A DNA stretch of 64,000 nucleotides from a bacterium (lineage in GTDB: Bacteria; Spirochaetota; Leptospiria; Leptospirales; Leptonemataceae). Where the stretch lies: assembly GCA_024742665.1 (NCBI GenBank), contig JANSYA010000004.1, positions 361,314-425,313 on the forward strand, written 5' to 3'. Both the position numbers and the translations under genes were made by a program. Positions 44,736 through 55,203 of this stretch are shown in pieces. How positions within the stretch are numbered: position 1 is the stretch's first letter; the number at the start of each line of letters is the position of its first letter. The notes beneath the pieces were generated by a model that saw only the letters and a program-made list of their open reading frames with translations, was not told the DNA's origin and made no database searches.

Positions 44736-45920
44736 TTATGGCAACGATTCGAATTCGCGCAAATAGATCCGACCCGAATAGCCGCCGGCCGCCAGGATCC
44801 GCCGTTCGGCCTCGGGATGCCAGGCCAGCGATATCAGCCGGTCGGTCACGGTGTAGGAACTGTACAGCGCTCCCGTGGCGACGGTGTAAATCTCCACTGT
44901 CGACGAAGACGCCGACGTAGCCGTCGACGAAGACGCCGAAGCCTGCCCGCCGGCTGAGAGCTGGAGTAGAGCCAGCTGCTGGCCGTCGGGGGAAAACACC
45001 GCGCGACCGGGAATCAATGCAAAATTAAATTCGATGGTGCTGACCGGTTCGCCGCTGCGGCTCGCACGGATGCGGCGGCCGTCGAAATAACTCTGGCCGT
45101 CGGGAGCGAAGACGAACAGCGGCTGCTCTCCGGCTCGAAAGGGATACTCGGTCTTGTGCAGCACCCGCCCCGTTTCGACTTCGATCATCACCATGTAGTA
45201 GTCGCGCCAGTCGTGGACCGCGATCAGCTCCAGCTGCGGATCGAAGGCGAAGGGCTGCACGACCCGGCGGGGATCGGTGAGTCGGGGCAGACGCGTCGAC
45301 CGCAGCAGGCGACCGTCGGCGACCGACCAGATCCGGAGCTGGCCGTCATCGCTGGCGCTGGCCAGGCGCCGGCCGTCGGCACTCATGCCGATCGCTTTGA
45401 GATAGCCGGCGTGGGGACCGAGGCGGTGGGCCACGCGGCCAGTCGCCAGATCGTAGATCGGTATTTCACGGGCGTCGCCTGCGTTGGCCGCCGAAGCGCG
45501 ACGCGCGGCCCGGGAGCGGCTGGAGCGGGACGCGGGACCGGCGCAGTCCCGGCGGCGGCCGTAGTACAGCAGGCTGTCGGGACTGAAAGCCGGCGATCGT
45601 AAAGTACAGGCCGCGCCGTGAAAGGCGCCCAGCACGGGAAAGCTCCCGTCGGCGGCCCCGGCGGCCGGCGGGATATGAATCAGCTGCGCGCGACCGTCGA
45701 AGGCCGCAGCGAGTACGGTCCCGTCGGAACTGAAGGCCAGGGATTCCACCGGATCGGGGGTGCGAATCACACGGGGCGCTTCGGGCGCGGTTGCCATGGC
45801 GAGTAGCTGGGCCAGAGCGAGGGCCAGGAGCGGGCCCAAAATCCGCTTCGCCGGCCGCAGCGCCGGGCGAAACAGGAATTGATTCGATTTTGCGATTTTT
45901 TGACTTTCGCGAGTGGACAT
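44736..45920 (-). CDS. Secreted WD40-like beta-propeller protein
   Basis: 394 residues from the ATG at 45920. The signal peptide (RILGPLLALALAQLLAMATA, about residues 26-46) is followed by WD40-like repeats: PVESLAFSSDGTVLAAAFDG, GYLKAIGMSADGRRLASASD (with DDGQLRIWSVADGRLL), GRAVFSPDGQQLALLQL and LISLAWHPEAERRILAAGG. A serine-rich insert near residue 335 is encoded by two copies of a 17-nt repeat. An exported propeller scaffold with unknown partner. It lies 27 nt upstream of mutM on the same strand and is divergent from icmF. Confidence 0.78.
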   Translation of the reverse strand: MSTRESQKIAKSNQFLFRPALRPAKRILGPLLALALAQLLAMATAPEAPRVIRTPDPVESLAFSSDGTVLAAAFDGRAQLIHIPPAAGAADGSFPVLGAFHGAACTLRSPAFSPDSLLYYGRRRDCAGPASRSSRSRAARRASAANAGDAREIPIYDLATGRVAHRLGPHAGYLKAIGMSADGRRLASASDDGQLRIWSVADGRLLRSTRLPRLTDPRRVVQPFAFDPQLELIAVHDWRDYYMVMIEVETGRVLHKTEYPFRAGEQPLFVFAPDGQSYFDGRRIRASRSGEPVSTIEFNFALIPGRAVFSPDGQQLALLQLSAGGQASASSSTATSASSSTVEIYTVATGALYSSYTVTDRLISLAWHPEAERRILAAGGYSGRIYLREFESLP

Positions 45921-46088
45921 CAAAGCTTTTCCGAAGGGGCCCCGGCGGGCTTATATAGTTGACTTCGGCACTTTTTGCGAAATCGAATACACCAATCTGC
46001 ATATTTTCTTCTATATATAGATACATTCCGCATTCGCGCAATGGCTCCTGGAAAGGCGGCCGACGCGCCGCTCAGTGAGGTAACCGCG

Positions 46089-49000
46089 ATGAGTCACTCC
46101 GCCCCCGCAATCAACACCGGCGCACACCCCGCCCCGGATATTTATAGCTGCCAGAATAAAGTCCGCTTCGTGACCGCGGCATCGCTTTTCGACGGCCACG
46201 ACGCTTCGATCAACATCATGCGGCGGATTCTGCAGGCATCCGGCGCGGAGGTCATCCATCTCGGACACAATCGCTCGGTGCTGGAAATCGTCGACGCCGC
46301 GATCCAGGAAGACGTGCAGGGCATCGCCATTTCGAGCTACCAGGGCGGCCACGTGGAGTACTTCAAGTATCTGCGGGATCTCTTAAACGAACGCGGCGCG
46401 GATCACATTCGATTGTTCGGCGGCGGCGGCGGCGTAATTGTCCCGGAAGAGATTCGCGAGCTGCACGAACACGGCGTTACCCGCATCTTTTCGCCGGAAG
46501 ACGGCCGCAAGCTCGGGCTGCAGGGCATGATCAATTTCATGCTGGAGTCCTGCGATTTCAACACCTGCCCCGCCTTAAACGGCCACTTCACCGCGGCGGC
46601 CGTGCCGGAATTCTACAAACTTTCCCGCGGCGTAACTTACCTGGAAAACGCGATGGCCAGCGCGAGCGGCGACCCGGATTCGGCGACTCTGGCGAGTGCG
46701 ATTCAACAGATCGCCGAAAGCGCGAGCGCCGCGCGCCGACTGCATGCGAAAACGGATAACGCAACGGGCGCCGCCAGCGGGCACCAGGCGCCGGTGCTCG
46801 GCATTACCGGTCCCGGCGGCGCGGGCAAGTCGTCTCTGACCGACGAGCTGTGTCTGCGTTTCCTGGAAAATAATCCCGAACTGCGGCTGGCGATCGTCGC
46901 GGTCGATCCGACCCGGCGTAAAACCGGCGGCGCTCTGCTGGGGGATCGCATTCGCATGAATTCGCCGACGCTGTTTTCTGATCGCGTATTCGTGCGCTCG
47001 CTCGCGACCCGCGGCGCGAATCGCAGCGTTTCGCATGCGCTGAAACCGGTTTTGAATTTACTTAAGGCTTCCGGCTTCGATTTAATTTTACTCGAGACTT
47101 CCGGTACCGGTCAGTCCGACGACGAGGTCACGCAGCTCGCCGATCGCACATTGTATGTGATGACCGCGGAGTTCGGCGCGCCGACCCAGTTAGAGAAGAT
47201 CGCCATGCTGGACTTCGCCGACGTCGTCGCTTTGAATAAAGCCGAAAAACGCGGCAGCGCCGACGCCGTGCGTCACGTGCAAAAGCAGTTCCAGCGCAAT
47301 CATACTCTGTTCGATCGTCCCGTCGATTCGATGCCGGTGCATGCGACGGTGGCCAGCCGCTTCAATGACCCCGGTGTGAACGCGCTGTACAATGCGCTGG
47401 TCACGGCGCTCGCGGGCCAGACGCCGCAAGCACTGCAGGCCATCGATCTCGATAACGATCGCCAGAACAACGGCGACATTGAAATCATCGAAGCCAGTCG
47501 CGCGCGCTATCTTTCGGAGATCGCGGAAACCCTGCGGGGCTACCACGGCGACGCGGCGAAAAATATCGAGCGCGCCCACGACCTGGACGCGGTGCGGCGT
47601 TCGATGGCGCTCTTGCGGGGTAGGGATCTAAACACGGACACGAGAATCAGAGAGGCGACAGACGGCGACGCGGGCCCGCTCGGCGATCGGAGTGAAGCTT
47701 CGAATGCGGTCATCGCGGCGCTGCGGGGGCAGGAAACGGAAATCCTCGACGCGATGGACGCGCGGCTGCGAAAATTTTTGCACGCCTGGCCTGCAACGCG
47801 CGACGCCCTGCGGGCCGATGAATTTCAGTACAAAATCCGCGATCAGGTTTTAACCCAGCCCTTAAAGAGCGAGACGCTTTCCGGCCTGCAGCTGCCCGCC
47901 GTCGCACTGCCGCCTTATGAATCCCTGGGCGAGCTCGCGCGCTATTTTTATAAAGAGAACCTGCCGGGGAATTTTCCTTTTACGGCTTCGGTCTTTCCCT
48001 TTCGCCGCGCCGGCGAAGATCCGACCCGTATGTTCGCCGGCGAAGGCGGACCGGAGCGCACGAATACGCGCTTTCACTATCTGGCGGGCTCCGGCGAGCA
48101 GGCCAATGATAGCGCCGGAGGCGATGGGGCGGGACCGGCCCGGCTTTCGACGGCCTTTGATTCGGTTACGCTGTACGGCGAAGACCCGCACATTCGGCCG
48201 GACATCTACGGCAAGGTCGGCAACTCGGGAGTCAGCATTCCCAGTCTCGACGATTGCAAGCGCCTGTACTCCGGCTTTGATTTGATCGCGCCGTCGACTT
48301 CGGTCAGCATGACCATCAACGGTCCGGCGCCGGTCGTGCTGGCTTTCTTTTTTAATACGGCGGTCGACCAGCAGATTGAAGCGTATTTAAAAGAGCGCGG
48401 CGAATTGGACGCGGCCCGTAAGAAAGTCGCCGAATTTTATGCGGCGAAAAATTTGCCGGCGCCTGTATATCGCAAAGATCGTCCGCGCGGTCATGATGGA
48501 CGCGGCGTGGAGCTGCTCGGCCTTTCCGGCGATCACTTCGTCGATCGCGAAGTCTACGAAAAGATCAAAACCGAAACGCTGCAAAAAGTGCGCGGGACCG
48601 TGCAGGCGGACATCTTAAAAGAAGACCAGGCCCAGAACACCTGTATTTTTTCGACGGCCTTCGCCCTGCGCATGATGGGCGATATGCAGGAGTTCTTCGT
48701 CGCGCGTCAAATTCGTAACTTCTATTCGGTTTCGATTTCGGGTTATCATATCGCCGAGGCCGGCGCGAATCCGATTACGCAGCTGGCCTTTACTCTGGCG
48801 AACGGTTTCACCTACGTTGAATATTATCTAAAGCGCGGACTGAAGATCGACGATTTCGCGCCGAATTTGAGCTTCTTTTTCTCTAACGGCCTGGACGCCG
48901 AGTACTCGGTGATCGGCCGCGTCGCGCGACGGATCTGGTCGGTGGCGATGGCGCGTCTCTACGAGGGCTCCGAGCGTTCCCAGAAACTGAAGTATCATAT

Positions 49001-49688
49001 CCAGACCAGCGGGCGCTCCCTGCACGCGCGCGAAATCGACTTCAACGATATTCGCACGACGCTGCAGGCGCTGTACGCCCTGTATGACAACTGCAACAGT
49101 CTGCACACCAACGCCTACGACGAAGCGATTACCACGCCGACTGAAGATTCGGTGCGACGAGCGGTCGCGATCCAGCTGATCATCAATAAAGAGCTGGGTC
49201 TGAATAAAAATCACAACCCGGTCCAGGGAGCGTACATCATCGACGAGCTGACCGATCTCGTCGAAGAGGCGGTGCTCGCGGAATTCGATCGTCTGACCGA
49301 ACGCGGGGGCGTGCCCGGCGCGATGGAAACGATGTACCAGCGCGGTAAAATTCAGGAAGAGTCCCTGCACTACGAACACCTGAAACATTCCGGCGATTTG
49401 CCGATTGTCGGCGTGAATACTTTCTTAAACGACGCCGTCGAAGAGCAGGCCGAAACCGAATTGATGCGTTCGACGGACGCGGAGAAAGAAGAGCAGATTG
49501 CCGGCGTTCAGGCCATGCAGACCGCTTTTGCCGACCGCGCGCCAGACGCGCTGCAAAAGCTGAAGCAAACGGCGCTGTCCGGCGGCAATATTTTCGAAGA
49601 GCTGATGGAAACCGTCAAGGTCGCGACGCTCGGCCAGGTCAGCGGCGCTTTATATTCGGTGGGCGGTAGCTACCGAAGGAATATGTGA
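46089..49688 (+). CDS. icmF: Fused isobutyryl-CoA mutase IcmF (B12-dependent acyl-CoA mutase with built-in GTPase)
   Basis: Interconverts isobutyryl-CoA and n-butyryl-CoA with adenosylcobalamin. The 1199 residues contain an N-terminal B12-binding domain with the IcmF-type [16 protein letters not shown], and a MeaB-like G-protein chaperone ([17 protein letters not shown]-loop near 236, [34 protein letters not shown]). The C-terminal mutase barrel has [60 protein letters not shown] and [21 protein letters not shown] start at the ATG at 46089 with GAGG 8 nt upstream. The frame is open to 45975. The final 150 residues are the usual mutase tail. No other branched-chain genes are adjacent. Confidence 0.94.
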   Translation: MSHSAPAINTGAHPAPDIYSCQNKVRFVTAASLFDGHDASINIMRRILQASGAEVIHLGHNRSVLEIVDAAIQEDVQGIAISSYQGGHVEYFKYLRDLLNERGADHIRLFGGGGGVIVPEEIRELHEHGVTRIFSPEDGRKLGLQGMINFMLESCDFNTCPALNGHFTAAAVPEFYKLSRGVTYLENAMASASGDPDSATLASAIQQIAESASAARRLHAKTDNATGAASGHQAPVLGITGPGGAGKSSLTDELCLRFLENNPELRLAIVAVDPTRRKTGGALLGDRIRMNSPTLFSDRVFVRSLATRGANRSVSHALKPVLNLLKASGFDLILLETSGTGQSDDEVTQLADRTLYVMTAEFGAPTQLEKIAMLDFADVVALNKAEKRGSADAVRHVQKQFQRNHTLFDRPVDSMPVHATVASRFNDPGVNALYNALVTALAGQTPQALQAIDLDNDRQNNGDIEIIEASRARYLSEIAETLRGYHGDAAKNIERAHDLDAVRRSMALLRGRDLNTDTRIREATDGDAGPLGDRSEASNAVIAALRGQETEILDAMDARLRKFLHAWPATRDALRADEFQYKIRDQVLTQPLKSETLSGLQLPAVALPPYESLGELARYFYKENLPGNFPFTASVFPFRRAGEDPTRMFAGEGGPERTNTRFHYLAGSGEQANDSAGGDGAGPARLSTAFDSVTLYGEDPHIRPDIYGKVGNSGVSIPSLDDCKRLYSGFDLIAPSTSVSMTINGPAPVVLAFFFNTAVDQQIEAYLKERGELDAARKKVAEFYAAKNLPAPVYRKDRPRGHDGRGVELLGLSGDHFVDREVYEKIKTETLQKVRGTVQADILKEDQAQNTCIFSTAFALRMMGDMQEFFVARQIRNFYSVSISGYHIAEAGANPITQLAFTLANGFTYVEYYLKRGLKIDDFAPNLSFFFSNGLDAEYSVIGRVARRIWSVAMARLYEGSERSQKLKYHIQTSGRSLHAREIDFNDIRTTLQALYALYDNCNSLHTNAYDEAITTPTEDSVRRAVAIQLIINKELGLNKNHNPVQGAYIIDELTDLVEEAVLAEFDRLTERGGVPGAMETMYQRGKIQEESLHYEHLKHSGDLPIVGVNTFLNDAVEEQAETELMRSTDAEKEEQIAGVQAMQTAFADRAPDALQKLKQTALSGGNIFEELMETVKVATLGQVSGALYSVGGSYRRNM

Positions 49689-49736
49689 TTTTTTAATAAT
49701 TATTGCAATCAATTTGATGCGTCGCTCTTTTAGCCT

Positions 49737-50213
49737 ATGCGAAGCTTTCTAAATCTTTTCGGGAAAAAACGACCCTGGTAAAATCATACGCGATTTACGC
49801 GAGTGGTCGGCCAATCCGCGCAAACTGCCGGAGACTCCCGAAGACTCCCGAGGAAGAAGCGCACCGGCGATATCGATACGGCGCTTGGGTTTGTGGCCCG
49901 CGGCTACGGTCTGGCGAAAGCTCTGGGAAATCTACGCGAAGAGCAGATCTTTTTACTCGATACGGCGCAGCTACACATCGCCCGGAAAAACTTCGGTACC
50001 GCTCTCGAACGCGCCGAAGAAGCGCGGGCGCTCACGCCGGATCGGGATATTTCCAACGTGCCGGGAGTCCTGGCCACCTGCTTATTGAATCTCGATCGCT
50101 TCGACGAGGCGCAAGCGAATATTGCGAAGGGCCTGGAACGCGCGGCGAAGCTGGACGAAGTCAGCGATTCCGCGTTTGACGTTCAGGTCTTCGTGAGCTC
50201 GCTCGCCGCCTGA
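49737..50213 (+). pseudogene. Probable frameshifted TPR-like gene
   Basis: The longest intact frame (GTG at 49803) gives TALGFVARGYGLAKALGNLR, LDTAQLHIARKNFGTALERA and LATCLLNLDRFDEAQANIAK, which look like two tetratricopeptide repeats. Its first 20 residues (VGQSAQTAGDSRRLPRKKR) look non-coding. An ATG at 49737 gives MRSFLNLFGKKRPW then TAA. Reading a different frame from 49779 gives GKIIRDLREWSANPRKLPET, which would join the two parts sensibly. This suggests two small indels in a former TPR gene. A short intact TPR protein remains possible. Confidence 0.4.
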
Positions 50214-50387
50214 CCCGCGGCCGCTTCAAGAAAATCAACGGCGGCGTAACCCCGGCTCCGCACCCGCGTCTCAATGCATGGTCAATGACAATATCAATGC
50301 GGGCGCCGCTCTTCGATATATCAAAAGAAAACGGGAGTCTCCGTTTCGACCACGCGTATATCTTGCGGCGCGCTGTCTGGCATCGGG

Positions 50388-51095
50388 ATGCGATTTAGTA
50401 TTATCATACCGACTCTCAACGAAGCGCGGGATCTGCCCGCCTGCGTGGCGCGCATTCGCGAATGCATTCGGCCCGGGACGGATTATGAAATCCTGGTCGC
50501 GGATTGCGGCTCGACCGACGGCACAGTCGATATCGCGCGCGATCTAAACTGCCGCGTCGCGACGGAAACTACGGAGCGCCCCTGCCGCGCCGCCGGATTA
50601 AACCTGGGAGCCGGCGCGGCGCGTGGCGATGTCTTCGTTTTCGTCGACGCCGACACGCTCCTGCCGCCGGAGTTCGATCGCGCGATCATTCAGGCTCTGG
50701 AAAATACGCAAGTGGTCGGCGGCGCCTTTCATATGCGTTTTATCGAACGGGGTTTCGGCGTCTCGGTCATCGCCTTCGTGAACTATGTGCGTTACCACAT
50801 CTGGAAAGAATACTACGGCGACCAGGTGGTCTTTGTTCGGGCGGACACATTCCGTTCGATTGGCGGCTGCCCCGACGTCGAGATTCTTGAGAGCGCCTTC
50901 TTGTGCCGCTCGCTTCAAAAAGCCGGAAAGCTAAAATTGTTGAAGCCGACCGTCAAAACTTCGGCGCGCCGCTTTATTGAAGGCGGCGTTGTCAGAGTTT
51001 TTTCGAAAGATTTTCGAATCTGGATCCTGGATCTGCTGGGCTACGATGTAAATCGCTACGGGCGCGAGTACTGGGCCTATAATGCGCGGCGATGA
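50388..51095 (+). CDS. Glycosyltransferase, rSAM/selenodomain-associated type (TIGR04283-like)
   Basis: 235 residues. The GT-A core is FSIIIPTLNEARDLPACVAR, with ADCGSTDGTVDIARDLNC, GLNLGAGAARGDVFVFVDAD and TLLPPEFDRAII. The later segment SVIAFVNYVRYHIWKEYYGD, QVVFVRADTFRSIGG and the FIEGGVVRVFSKDFRI end match the group named transferase 2, rSAM/selenodomain-associated. That group usually sits beside the radical-SAM protein now called ArsS (arsenosugar synthesis). No ArsS is in this window. The ATG at 50388 has only a weak GGG-like site upstream. Confidence 0.8.
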   Translation: MRFSIIIPTLNEARDLPACVARIRECIRPGTDYEILVADCGSTDGTVDIARDLNCRVATETTERPCRAAGLNLGAGAARGDVFVFVDADTLLPPEFDRAIIQALENTQVVGGAFHMRFIERGFGVSVIAFVNYVRYHIWKEYYGDQVVFVRADTFRSIGGCPDVEILESAFLCRSLQKAGKLKLLKPTVKTSARRFIEGGVVRVFSKDFRIWILDLLGYDVNRYGREYWAYNARR

Positions 51096-51214
51096 AACGG
51101 CAGCCCGCCTGACCTGGATCGATCGACGAACCGCTATCGGGGCGGTCGCAGTTCTTTCTGCTTGACCAGGTTCTACTACACGCTTTTTGTTGAGGCGATA
51201 GAGGCCCGGGTCCT

Positions 51215-51655
51215 GTGAATCAAAACTCAATCGACTATGTAATCAGATCCCTTGTCTACCTGGGATCCTTGCCCGCTTCGCAATACGCCTCCGGAAATGA
51301 AATCGCGAAGCATATTGATGTTTCAAGTTCCTATCTGAATAAATTGTTACACAGTCTGGTGCGTGTCGGTATTCTCAAGTCGACAACGGGACCGGGCGGC
51401 GGCTTCTCACTCGGACGGCCTCCGCAGAAGATTCATCTTCTGGAAGCCATCGAAGCCGTGGAAGGCACCGTGAGACTTCGCGACGAATGCATCCTGGGAC
51501 TGAGCGAATGCTCCGATCGCAACCCCTGCCCTTTCCATTCCGACTGGGTCAAACACCGCAAGACCCTCTTAAAACAATTTCAGAATACGACTCTGGCGAA
51601 AGCCTTCGAAAAGGGTGCCTGGCCCTCGTATCAGGCGTCGCCCGGCAAATCGTAG
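51215..51655 (+). CDS. Rrf2-family regulator with three cysteines (NsrR/IscR-like)
   Basis: 146 residues. The winged helix has YVIRSLVYLGSL, GNEIAKHIDVSSSYLNKLLH and the wing LKSTTGPGGGFSLGRP. The cluster-binding region has C-x6-C-x5-C (DECILGLSECSDRNPC), as in iron-sulfur Rrf2 regulators such as NsrR. The start is GTG at 51215. It lies convergent with the sco1-nirV-nirK genes, so nitric-oxide- or redox-dependent control of the nitrite reductase module is a reasonable inference. No operator could be fixed by eye. Confidence 0.88.
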   Translation: MNQNSIDYVIRSLVYLGSLPASQYASGNEIAKHIDVSSSYLNKLLHSLVRVGILKSTTGPGGGFSLGRPPQKIHLLEAIEAVEGTVRLRDECILGLSECSDRNPCPFHSDWVKHRKTLLKQFQNTTLAKAFEKGAWPSYQASPGKS

Positions 51656-51707
51656 ATTTGGGTACCTGACGCGAGTCGGCGAAGCCCGGCCGGAGCGCCG
51701 TGAAACG

Positions 51708-52292
51708 CTACAGGTGTTTCAGGTGTTTGGCGAATTCATCAGGCTTGCCCTGCAGGCCTTCGCTGCGATAGCGCACCGCACCCTTCGCGTCGAATAAATA
51801 TATGGCCGCCGAGTGCGACCATTCGCCGCCCGGGTTCTTGCGATACTGAAAGCCCAGCGCCGCCGCCAGCTGGCGCACCATGTCCGGATCGCCGCCGAGC
51901 AGTCGCCAGTTCTCTTTTAATCCCAGCTTTGATCCGAACTCCGCGAGATCCGCTGAGCTATCGTCCGGATCGAAGCTCATCAACACGAAACGGACTTTTT
52001 CCCGGTCCTCCGGTGCGAGTGCGTTCTGGATGCGTAACATATTTCCCGCCTGCGTCGGACAGACCGAGGTGCAGCGCGTATAGATCATACTGAAAATCAA
52101 AGGCCCGCCCGCGAGCTGATTCAGAGGCACGCTTTCGGCGCGCCGATTCGTAAACATTAGATCGAGATCGTAAATCGATCCCGGACTGATTTCTCCGCCC
52201 GGCATCGATACGTGTTCGTGGTCCTGCTCATGGCAGGCGACGAACACGAACAGTACAGCCAGGACTCCCGCCGTGATCATTTCTGTTCTCAT
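51708..52292 (-). CDS. SCO1/SenC-family copper chaperone, lipoprotein
   Basis: 194 residues. The N-terminal signal ends in FVFVAC, a probable lipoprotein cleavage site. The thioredoxin-like domain has the copper-binding TRCTSVCPTQ (CxxxC) and the conserved downstream histidine in GGEWSHSAAIYLFD. Sco proteins deliver copper to cuproenzymes, usually cytochrome oxidase. Here the location 50 nt downstream of nirV and nirK suggests supply of copper to the nitrite reductase. AGAGG lies 8 nt before the ATG at 52292. Confidence 0.92.
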   Translation of the reverse strand: MRTEMITAGVLAVLFVFVACHEQDHEHVSMPGGEISPGSIYDLDLMFTNRRAESVPLNQLAGGPLIFSMIYTRCTSVCPTQAGNMLRIQNALAPEDREKVRFVLMSFDPDDSSADLAEFGSKLGLKENWRLLGGDPDMVRQLAAALGFQYRKNPGGEWSHSAAIYLFDAKGAVRYRSEGLQGKPDEFAKHLKHL

Positions 52293-52341
52293 TTGAATAC
52301 CCTCTTGATTATTTATTGCGATCCGCTCGGGCGGGAATCTG

Positions 52342-53148
52342 CTATATATTCCGAGCGCAGCGAAAGCCGAGATTCTTCGCCGTGGACGCCGCGCGCAGGC
52401 TGCTGCGAAAGGCCTGCCGCATGAAAGCGGCGTAGTCCCGGGGATTGGACGCGTTCAATCCCCCGGCGCCGCAAAAGCGATCGCTGTCGCCCTGCTCCCG
52501 ACCGTCGGCGTCGATCGTTACGGAATTAAAATCTTCCGTCCATTCCCAGACAGAACCGTGCAGATCAAATACGCCGAAAATATTTTCGTACACGCTGCCC
52601 ACTTCGCGCTCTTCGTTCGCACGGCCGTACCATTCGAGAATGCGTTTCAGCAGAGCATCTTCGCCTTCGTCGGGACGCGCCGCGTCAGGCGCCGCGGCTG
52701 CTCGCTCCCATTCCGCGACGGTCGGCAGGCGTTTGCCGCGATACCGACAGTACTCCCGGGCCGCGAACCAGGATACGCCGGTCACCGGCATACGCGCCTT
52801 TGGCGGGGCGACCGGCCACTGAGCCAGATAATTGTGATCGGCCTTGATTGCCGGCGGCTTGCCCGGCGACCAGACGGGATGCGCCGCGATAAAAGCTGCA
52901 AAGTCCGCGTTGGTCACGAGATAACGGTCGAGCAGGAAAACCGCGACCGGCACCTGCTCAAGCTGATCTCCTGAATAGAGCGGAACGTACGTGCCGGCGG
53001 GAACCCGCGCCATGCTCGCCGGTGCTCCTTCGCTCACGGCAGGCGCGGACCAGAGAGCCAGGAGCGCGCCGCCGAGCAGCAACTGCACGCCTCGCTGCGC
53101 GCCCCATAAAATCTTTCGCCCGCGCTTCAAGACCAATCCTCCGATCAC
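52342..53148 (-). CDS. nirV: NirV-like SUMF1/FGE-family protein without the catalytic cysteines
   Basis: 268 residues with a signal peptide ([20 protein letters not shown]). The FGE/SUMF1 fold shows [81 protein letters not shown] and the end [10 protein letters not shown]. The segment that carries the two active cysteines in formylglycine-generating enzymes reads [20 protein letters not shown] here, with no cysteine. So it should not make formylglycine. NirV proteins of this family accompany nirK in several denitrifiers. The GTG at 53148 overlaps the nirK stop; a TTG at 53130, 7 nt after GGAGG, is an equally good start. Confidence 0.82.
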   Translation of the reverse strand: MIGGLVLKRGRKILWGAQRGVQLLLGGALLALWSAPAVSEGAPASMARVPAGTYVPLYSGDQLEQVPVAVFLLDRYLVTNADFAAFIAAHPVWSPGKPPAIKADHNYLAQWPVAPPKARMPVTGVSWFAAREYCRYRGKRLPTVAEWERAAAAPDAARPDEGEDALLKRILEWYGRANEEREVGSVYENIFGVFDLHGSVWEWTEDFNSVTIDADGREQGDSDRFCGAGGLNASNPRDYAAFMRQAFRSSLRAASTAKNLGFRCARNI

Positions 53149-54542
53149 TTACGCTGCGCGCGCACTTCGGCCGGCGTGACTTCGCCCGGGCTGTTGCCCC
53201 AGGAATTTAAGACATAGGTCAGCACGTTGGCGATTTCCTCGTCTTTGAGGCCCAGGGCCGGCATCACTCCGTCGTACTTTTCGCCGTTCACGACGATCGG
53301 GCCGGTCAGGCCGTTGGCCACCGCTCGAATGGCCTGGCTTTTATTTTTTAAGTAGTCGGCTTTCGCAAGCGGCGGAAATGCATTCGGCAAACCCTGACCG
53401 CCCGCCTGATGACAGGCCTGGCAATTGCGCTCATAGATGATTTTGCCGGCGGCGATGCGTTCGGCTTTCGTTCGCGCCGGAGCTTGCGCCTGTCCGCTTG
53501 CAGGCATGGTCTGGACTGCGCCGCCTTCGGGCTGATAGATTTCATCCGATTGTTTGCCGGAGTAGACTTTTAAGTCCTCGTCGCCTTCGACTTTAATCAT
53601 ACCCAGAGCGCCCTTATTAAAGGTCCGGAAAATGGAATGGTCCACCATCAAAAAGGTGCCGGGAGCCTCTAACTTGAATTCAACGATCGTCGAGCCGCCG
53701 GCCGGTACCAGCGTCGTCTGCACGTTCTTCTGGTTCGCCTCGGTTCCGCCTTCTTGATACACCGCGTCGAAGATTTCGCCGATGACATGAAACGAACTGA
53801 CCAAATTCGGACCGCCGTTGCCCACGAACAGGCGCACGGTTTCGCCGACCCGGGCCGGCACCGCGTTGTCGCCGGCCAATGCGCCGACGGAACCGTTGAA
53901 TACGACGTACGCAGGATTCTCATCCAGCGCCTTTTGCATGTCAAAAGGCTGGAGCCCCGCGTCTCCAAATCTGCCTTTCGTATAAAATTCGCTCTGCAGC
54001 ACATAGTATTCGCGATCGACTTCCGGCAGGCCGCCCGCGGGCTCCACCAGAATGAGACCGTACATCCCGTTTGCGATATGCATGCCCACGGGAGCCGTCG
54101 CACAATGATAGATATACAGACCCGGGTTGAGCGCCTTAAAGCTGAATTTCGAGGTATGGCCGGGCGCGGTGAAAGACGAAGCCGCCCCGCCGCCAGGTCC
54201 GGTTACCGCATGCAGATCGATGTTATGCGGCATTTTGCTTTCGGGATGATTGCTCAGATGAAACTCGACATCGTCGCCTTCGCGCACACGTACAAAGGGG
54301 CCGGGCACCCTGCCGCCGAAGGTCCAGAAGACGTACTCCACCCCGTCGGCGAGACGCATCCGCACTTCGCTGGTTTCCATCTTCACGGTGACGTGGGCCG
54401 GGCCGCGATCCAGAGGCGGCGGCACTGCCGGCGCGAAAGTTAATTCGGCCTCAATTGCGGGCTTTTCGCCGCAGGCGGCGCCCGCCAGCAGTACCAGCGC
54501 GGCCACCAGGCCCGTGAAAAAAAATCGAATGAATCTCTGCAT
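53145..54542 (-). CDS. nirK: Copper nitrite reductase NirK fused to a C-terminal cytochrome c domain
   Basis: Reduces nitrite to nitric oxide. 465 residues from the ATG at 54542, which has AGGAGG 7 nt upstream. The signal ends in LAGAAC, a lipobox-like site. Two cupredoxin domains follow with type-1 and type-2 copper ligands in [30 protein letters not shown] and [10 protein letters not shown]. From about residue 370 a class I cytochrome c domain has the haem motif CQACH and a candidate axial Met in GVMPAL, as in fused NirK proteins that take electrons directly through their own haem. It is the first gene of nirK-nirV-sco1. Confidence 0.95.
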   Translation of the reverse strand: MQRFIRFFFTGLVAALVLLAGAACGEKPAIEAELTFAPAVPPPLDRGPAHVTVKMETSEVRMRLADGVEYVFWTFGGRVPGPFVRVREGDDVEFHLSNHPESKMPHNIDLHAVTGPGGGAASSFTAPGHTSKFSFKALNPGLYIYHCATAPVGMHIANGMYGLILVEPAGGLPEVDREYYVLQSEFYTKGRFGDAGLQPFDMQKALDENPAYVVFNGSVGALAGDNAVPARVGETVRLFVGNGGPNLVSSFHVIGEIFDAVYQEGGTEANQKNVQTTLVPAGGSTIVEFKLEAPGTFLMVDHSIFRTFNKGALGMIKVEGDEDLKVYSGKQSDEIYQPEGGAVQTMPASGQAQAPARTKAERIAAGKIIYERNCQACHQAGGQGLPNAFPPLAKADYLKNKSQAIRAVANGLTGPIVVNGEKYDGVMPALGLKDEEIANVLTYVLNSWGNSPGEVTPAEVRAQRK

Positions 54543-54710
54543 GACTTCCTCCTGAAGGTTCCGCAACAGCTTCGCCGGGATCCCGCCGGAAGTCAAATAT
54601 ATATTAGCGACTCTTTTATCTTTAATTATTCAGCAAAAAGGGCGGTCGTGGTGTAAATCAGGATAGTTTTCGGCTTCGTTCGGAGCCGAAGGGCCGGCGG
54701 AAACTGAGAG

Positions 54711-55115
54711 CTACGGCGCACGCTCCCCTGCGATCCACTCCCCCGCGTAAATCACCCTGCCGTCCGCACGATTGCGCAATTCGCCCCGGCCGTGGCGCAA
54801 ATTATCGCGCCATTCACCTTCGTATTCCGTTCCGTCGGGATAGCGATAGCGGCCCTGCCCGTGCATCAGTCCGCCCTGCCATTCGCCGTCGTACTGATGG
54901 CCGGTCGCGATGCTTTCGAAGACGCCGCGGCCGTGCGCGCGGCCGTTCCGAAATTCGCCGGCATAATGAAAGACGCCCGTCTGCTGGCGAACGCCGGTCC
55001 CATTGACGCAATCGCCTGCGGTACAGCGCGGGCTATAACGATAAAATAAAACGGCGATGATTATGAGTACCGCCAGACTGTAGAGCGCGACGCGGGTCAG
55101 GGAGGGAGATTTCAT
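54711..55115 (-). CDS. Membrane-anchored MORN-repeat protein
   Basis: 134 residues from the ATG at 55115 (MKSPSLTRVAL). One membrane helix (VALYSLAVLIIIAVLFY) is followed by a short Cys-containing linker and four MORN-type repeats (YAGEFRNGRAHGRGVFES, YDGEWQGGLMHGQGRY, YEGEWRDNLRHGRGEL, YAGEWIAGERAP). MORN repeats form an elongated beta-strip. Function is unknown. The frame is open to 55295, but that part overlaps the ankyrin remnant and is not MORN-like. Confidence 0.78.
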   Translation of the reverse strand: MKSPSLTRVALYSLAVLIIIAVLFYRYSPRCTAGDCVNGTGVRQQTGVFHYAGEFRNGRAHGRGVFESIATGHQYDGEWQGGLMHGQGRYRYPDGTEYEGEWRDNLRHGRGELRNRADGRVIYAGEWIAGERAP

Positions 55116-55203
55116 ACGAGCGACTGCTTCGCAGACGCATCTGCTTCTGTATAGAAAGATTCTGTATTCACGGGGCTTCCTGGACTTGTCTTGCGATTCG
55201 CGG

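Noticed and set aside
54597..54700. FNR or NsrR box upstream of nirK
   Set aside because: AT-rich sequence is present but no symmetric match to either consensus could be found by eye.
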